DNA from: 13-2-20CM-68-14 sp046723355
GTDB lineage: Bacteria > Actinomycetota > Thermoleophilia > Gaiellales > Gaiellaceae
Direction: 5' to 3'
Assembly (NCBI GenBank): GCA_046723355.1
Contig: JBKOUJ010000015.1
Span: 1-6,871, forward strand
DNA length: 6,871 bases
In this document: in pieces, positions 5,858 through 6,871 of the stretch
Layout: each line of letters starts with the position of its first letter
How positions within the stretch are numbered: position 1 is the stretch's first letter
The notes under the pieces: generated by a model
Seen by the model: only the letters and a program-made list of their open reading frames with translations
Told to the model about the DNA's origin: nothing
Database searches by the model: none
Translations under genes and position numbers: made by a program

Positions 5858-6871
5858 ATGCCCGCCGAGCCCCTCCTCGAGGTCAAGGATCTCCACGTGT
5901 CGTTCCGGACCGAGGACGGGATCGTGCGTGCCGTCGACGGCATCTCGTTCACGGTCGGGGAGGGCGAGGTGGTCGGGATCGTCGGCGAGTCCGGGTCGGG
6001 GAAGAGCGTCACGATGATGTCGGTGATGCGGCTGATCGCCGACCCGAACGTGATGTACACCGGCGAGATCATCTACAAGGGCCGCAACCTGATGGCGCTC
6101 TCGCGGGACGCGATGCGGGAGGTCCGCGGCGAGGAAATCTCGATGATCTTCCAGGACCCGATGACCTCGCTGAACCCCGTCTACGACATCGGATGGCAGA
6201 TCGAGGAGCAGCTGAACGAGCACTACACGCTGCGCAAGGGCCAAGCACGGCAGCGCGCCGTCGAGCTGCTCAGGCAGGTCGGAATCCCGAACGCCGAGCA
6301 GCGCGTCGACAACTACCCGCACGAGTTCTCCGGCGGGATGCGGCAGCGCGTGATGATCGCGCTCGCGCTCTCGTGCAACCCCGACTTACTGATCGCCGAC
6401 GAGCCGACGACCGCGCTCGATGTGACGATCCAGGCTCAGATCCTCGAGCTGATCAAGAACCTGAAGCGCGACTTCGGCTCGGCGGTGGCGCTGATCACGC
6501 ACGACCTCGGCGTCGTCGCCGACATCGCAGACCGGATCCTTGTCATGTACGCCGGCCGGATTGTCGAGGAGGGGAACAAGGAGCAGATCTTCTACGACCC
6601 GCAGCACCCGTATACGTGGGGGCTGCTCGGGTCTATCGCGCGACTCGACCGGCCGCGCCCGCGGCGTCTGACCGCGATCGCCGGGCAGCCGCCGTCGATG
6701 ATCAACCGGCCGAGGGGCTGCGCCTTCCGGCCGCGCTGCCCGCAGGCGTTCGACCGCTGCAGCGTCGAGGATCCGCCGCTGACGGAGAAGGTCGGCGAGG
6801 GTCATCTCGACGCCTGCTTCCTCGAAGTCGACGACAAGCGGGCGCGCCGCGACGCGACGATCAACCCGGAA
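5858..6871 (+). CDS. ABC transporter ATP-binding protein, DppD/OppD type (3' end beyond the window)
   Basis: This cytoplasmic ATPase drives the importer. The frame is open through 338 codons with no stop before the window edge. Since DppD/OppD proteins are usually about 320-350 residues, the gene is probably almost complete. All nucleotide-binding motifs are present: Walker A GESGSGKS (43-50), Q-loop IFQDPMTSLNP (97-107), signature FSGGMRQR (157-164), Walker B LLIADE (177-182), D-loop ALDV (186-189) and switch His215 (ITHDLG). The C-terminal oligopeptide-transporter extension follows (HPYTWGLLGSI, 250-260). It carries four Cys at 288, 294, 301 and 320 (GCAFRPRCP, FDRC, DACF), the pattern that binds an iron-sulfur cluster in the mycobacterial Opp ATPase. 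It starts 12 nt after the permease stop. Codon 177 is a rare TTA. A partner DppF/OppF-type ATPase is expected but not seen in the window. Confidence 0.95.
   Translation, partial: MPAEPLLEVKDLHVSFRTEDGIVRAVDGISFTVGEGEVVGIVGESGSGKSVTMMSVMRLIADPNVMYTGEIIYKGRNLMALSRDAMREVRGEEISMIFQDPMTSLNPVYDIGWQIEEQLNEHYTLRKGQARQRAVELLRQVGIPNAEQRVDNYPHEFSGGMRQRVMIALALSCNPDLLIADEPTTALDVTIQAQILELIKNLKRDFGSAVALITHDLGVVADIADRILVMYAGRIVEEGNKEQIFYDPQHPYTWGLLGSIARLDRPRPRRLTAIAGQPPSMINRPRGCAFRPRCPQAFDRCSVEDPPLTEKVGEGHLDACFLEVDDKRARRDATINPE

Noticed and set aside
5858..6871. Frameshift or pseudogene because no stop is found for the ATPase
   Set aside because: All motifs are intact in one frame up to the last base, and length matches the family. 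The gene simply runs off the window.

Overview
The window is uniformly GC-rich, with G or C at most third codon positions. It has strong AGGAGG-type ribosome binding sites, GTG and TTG starts, and long antisense shadow ORFs. The proteins look like those of high-GC Gram-positive bacteria: a lipoprotein with a Ser/Gly/Lys-rich linker and a single-TM L,D-transpeptidase. My best guess is an actinobacterium, possibly from the Thermoleophilia (Gaiellales/Solirubrobacterales). That is inference from sequence style, not a search result.

Layout: two divergent transcription units separated by a short promoter region (about 1977-2086). To the left, on the minus strand, a cytoplasmic-looking M28-family zinc metallopeptidase (864-1976) is followed 4 nt later by a membrane-anchored YkuD-type L,D-transpeptidase (20-859). 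The second gene starts with TTG, and its ribosome binding site lies inside the end of the first gene, so the pair is probably translationally coupled. To the right, on the plus strand, is a classical family-5 peptide/nickel ABC importer operon. It holds a substrate-binding lipoprotein (2087-3793), a DppC/OppC-type permease (3819-4877), a DppB/OppB-type permease (4877-5845, overlapping by 1 nt) and a DppD/OppD-type ATPase (5858 to the window edge, still open). The second ATPase (DppF/OppF type) expected for such systems is not in the window and may lie just downstream.

Working together: the importer would capture and bring in small peptides or a similar solute, and the M28 peptidase could degrade imported peptides in the cytoplasm. 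The L,D-transpeptidase acts on peptidoglycan stem peptides at the cell surface, so a link to cell-wall peptide recycling is possible but unproven. The content is mostly ordinary. The points worth a second look are the deviating, compacted active-site motif of the transpeptidase, four tightly spaced cysteine pairs in the binding protein, the C-before-B permease order, two TTA codons in the operon, and small repeats in the transpeptidase N-terminus. I saw no mobile element, CRISPR array, RNA gene or novel multi-gene system.
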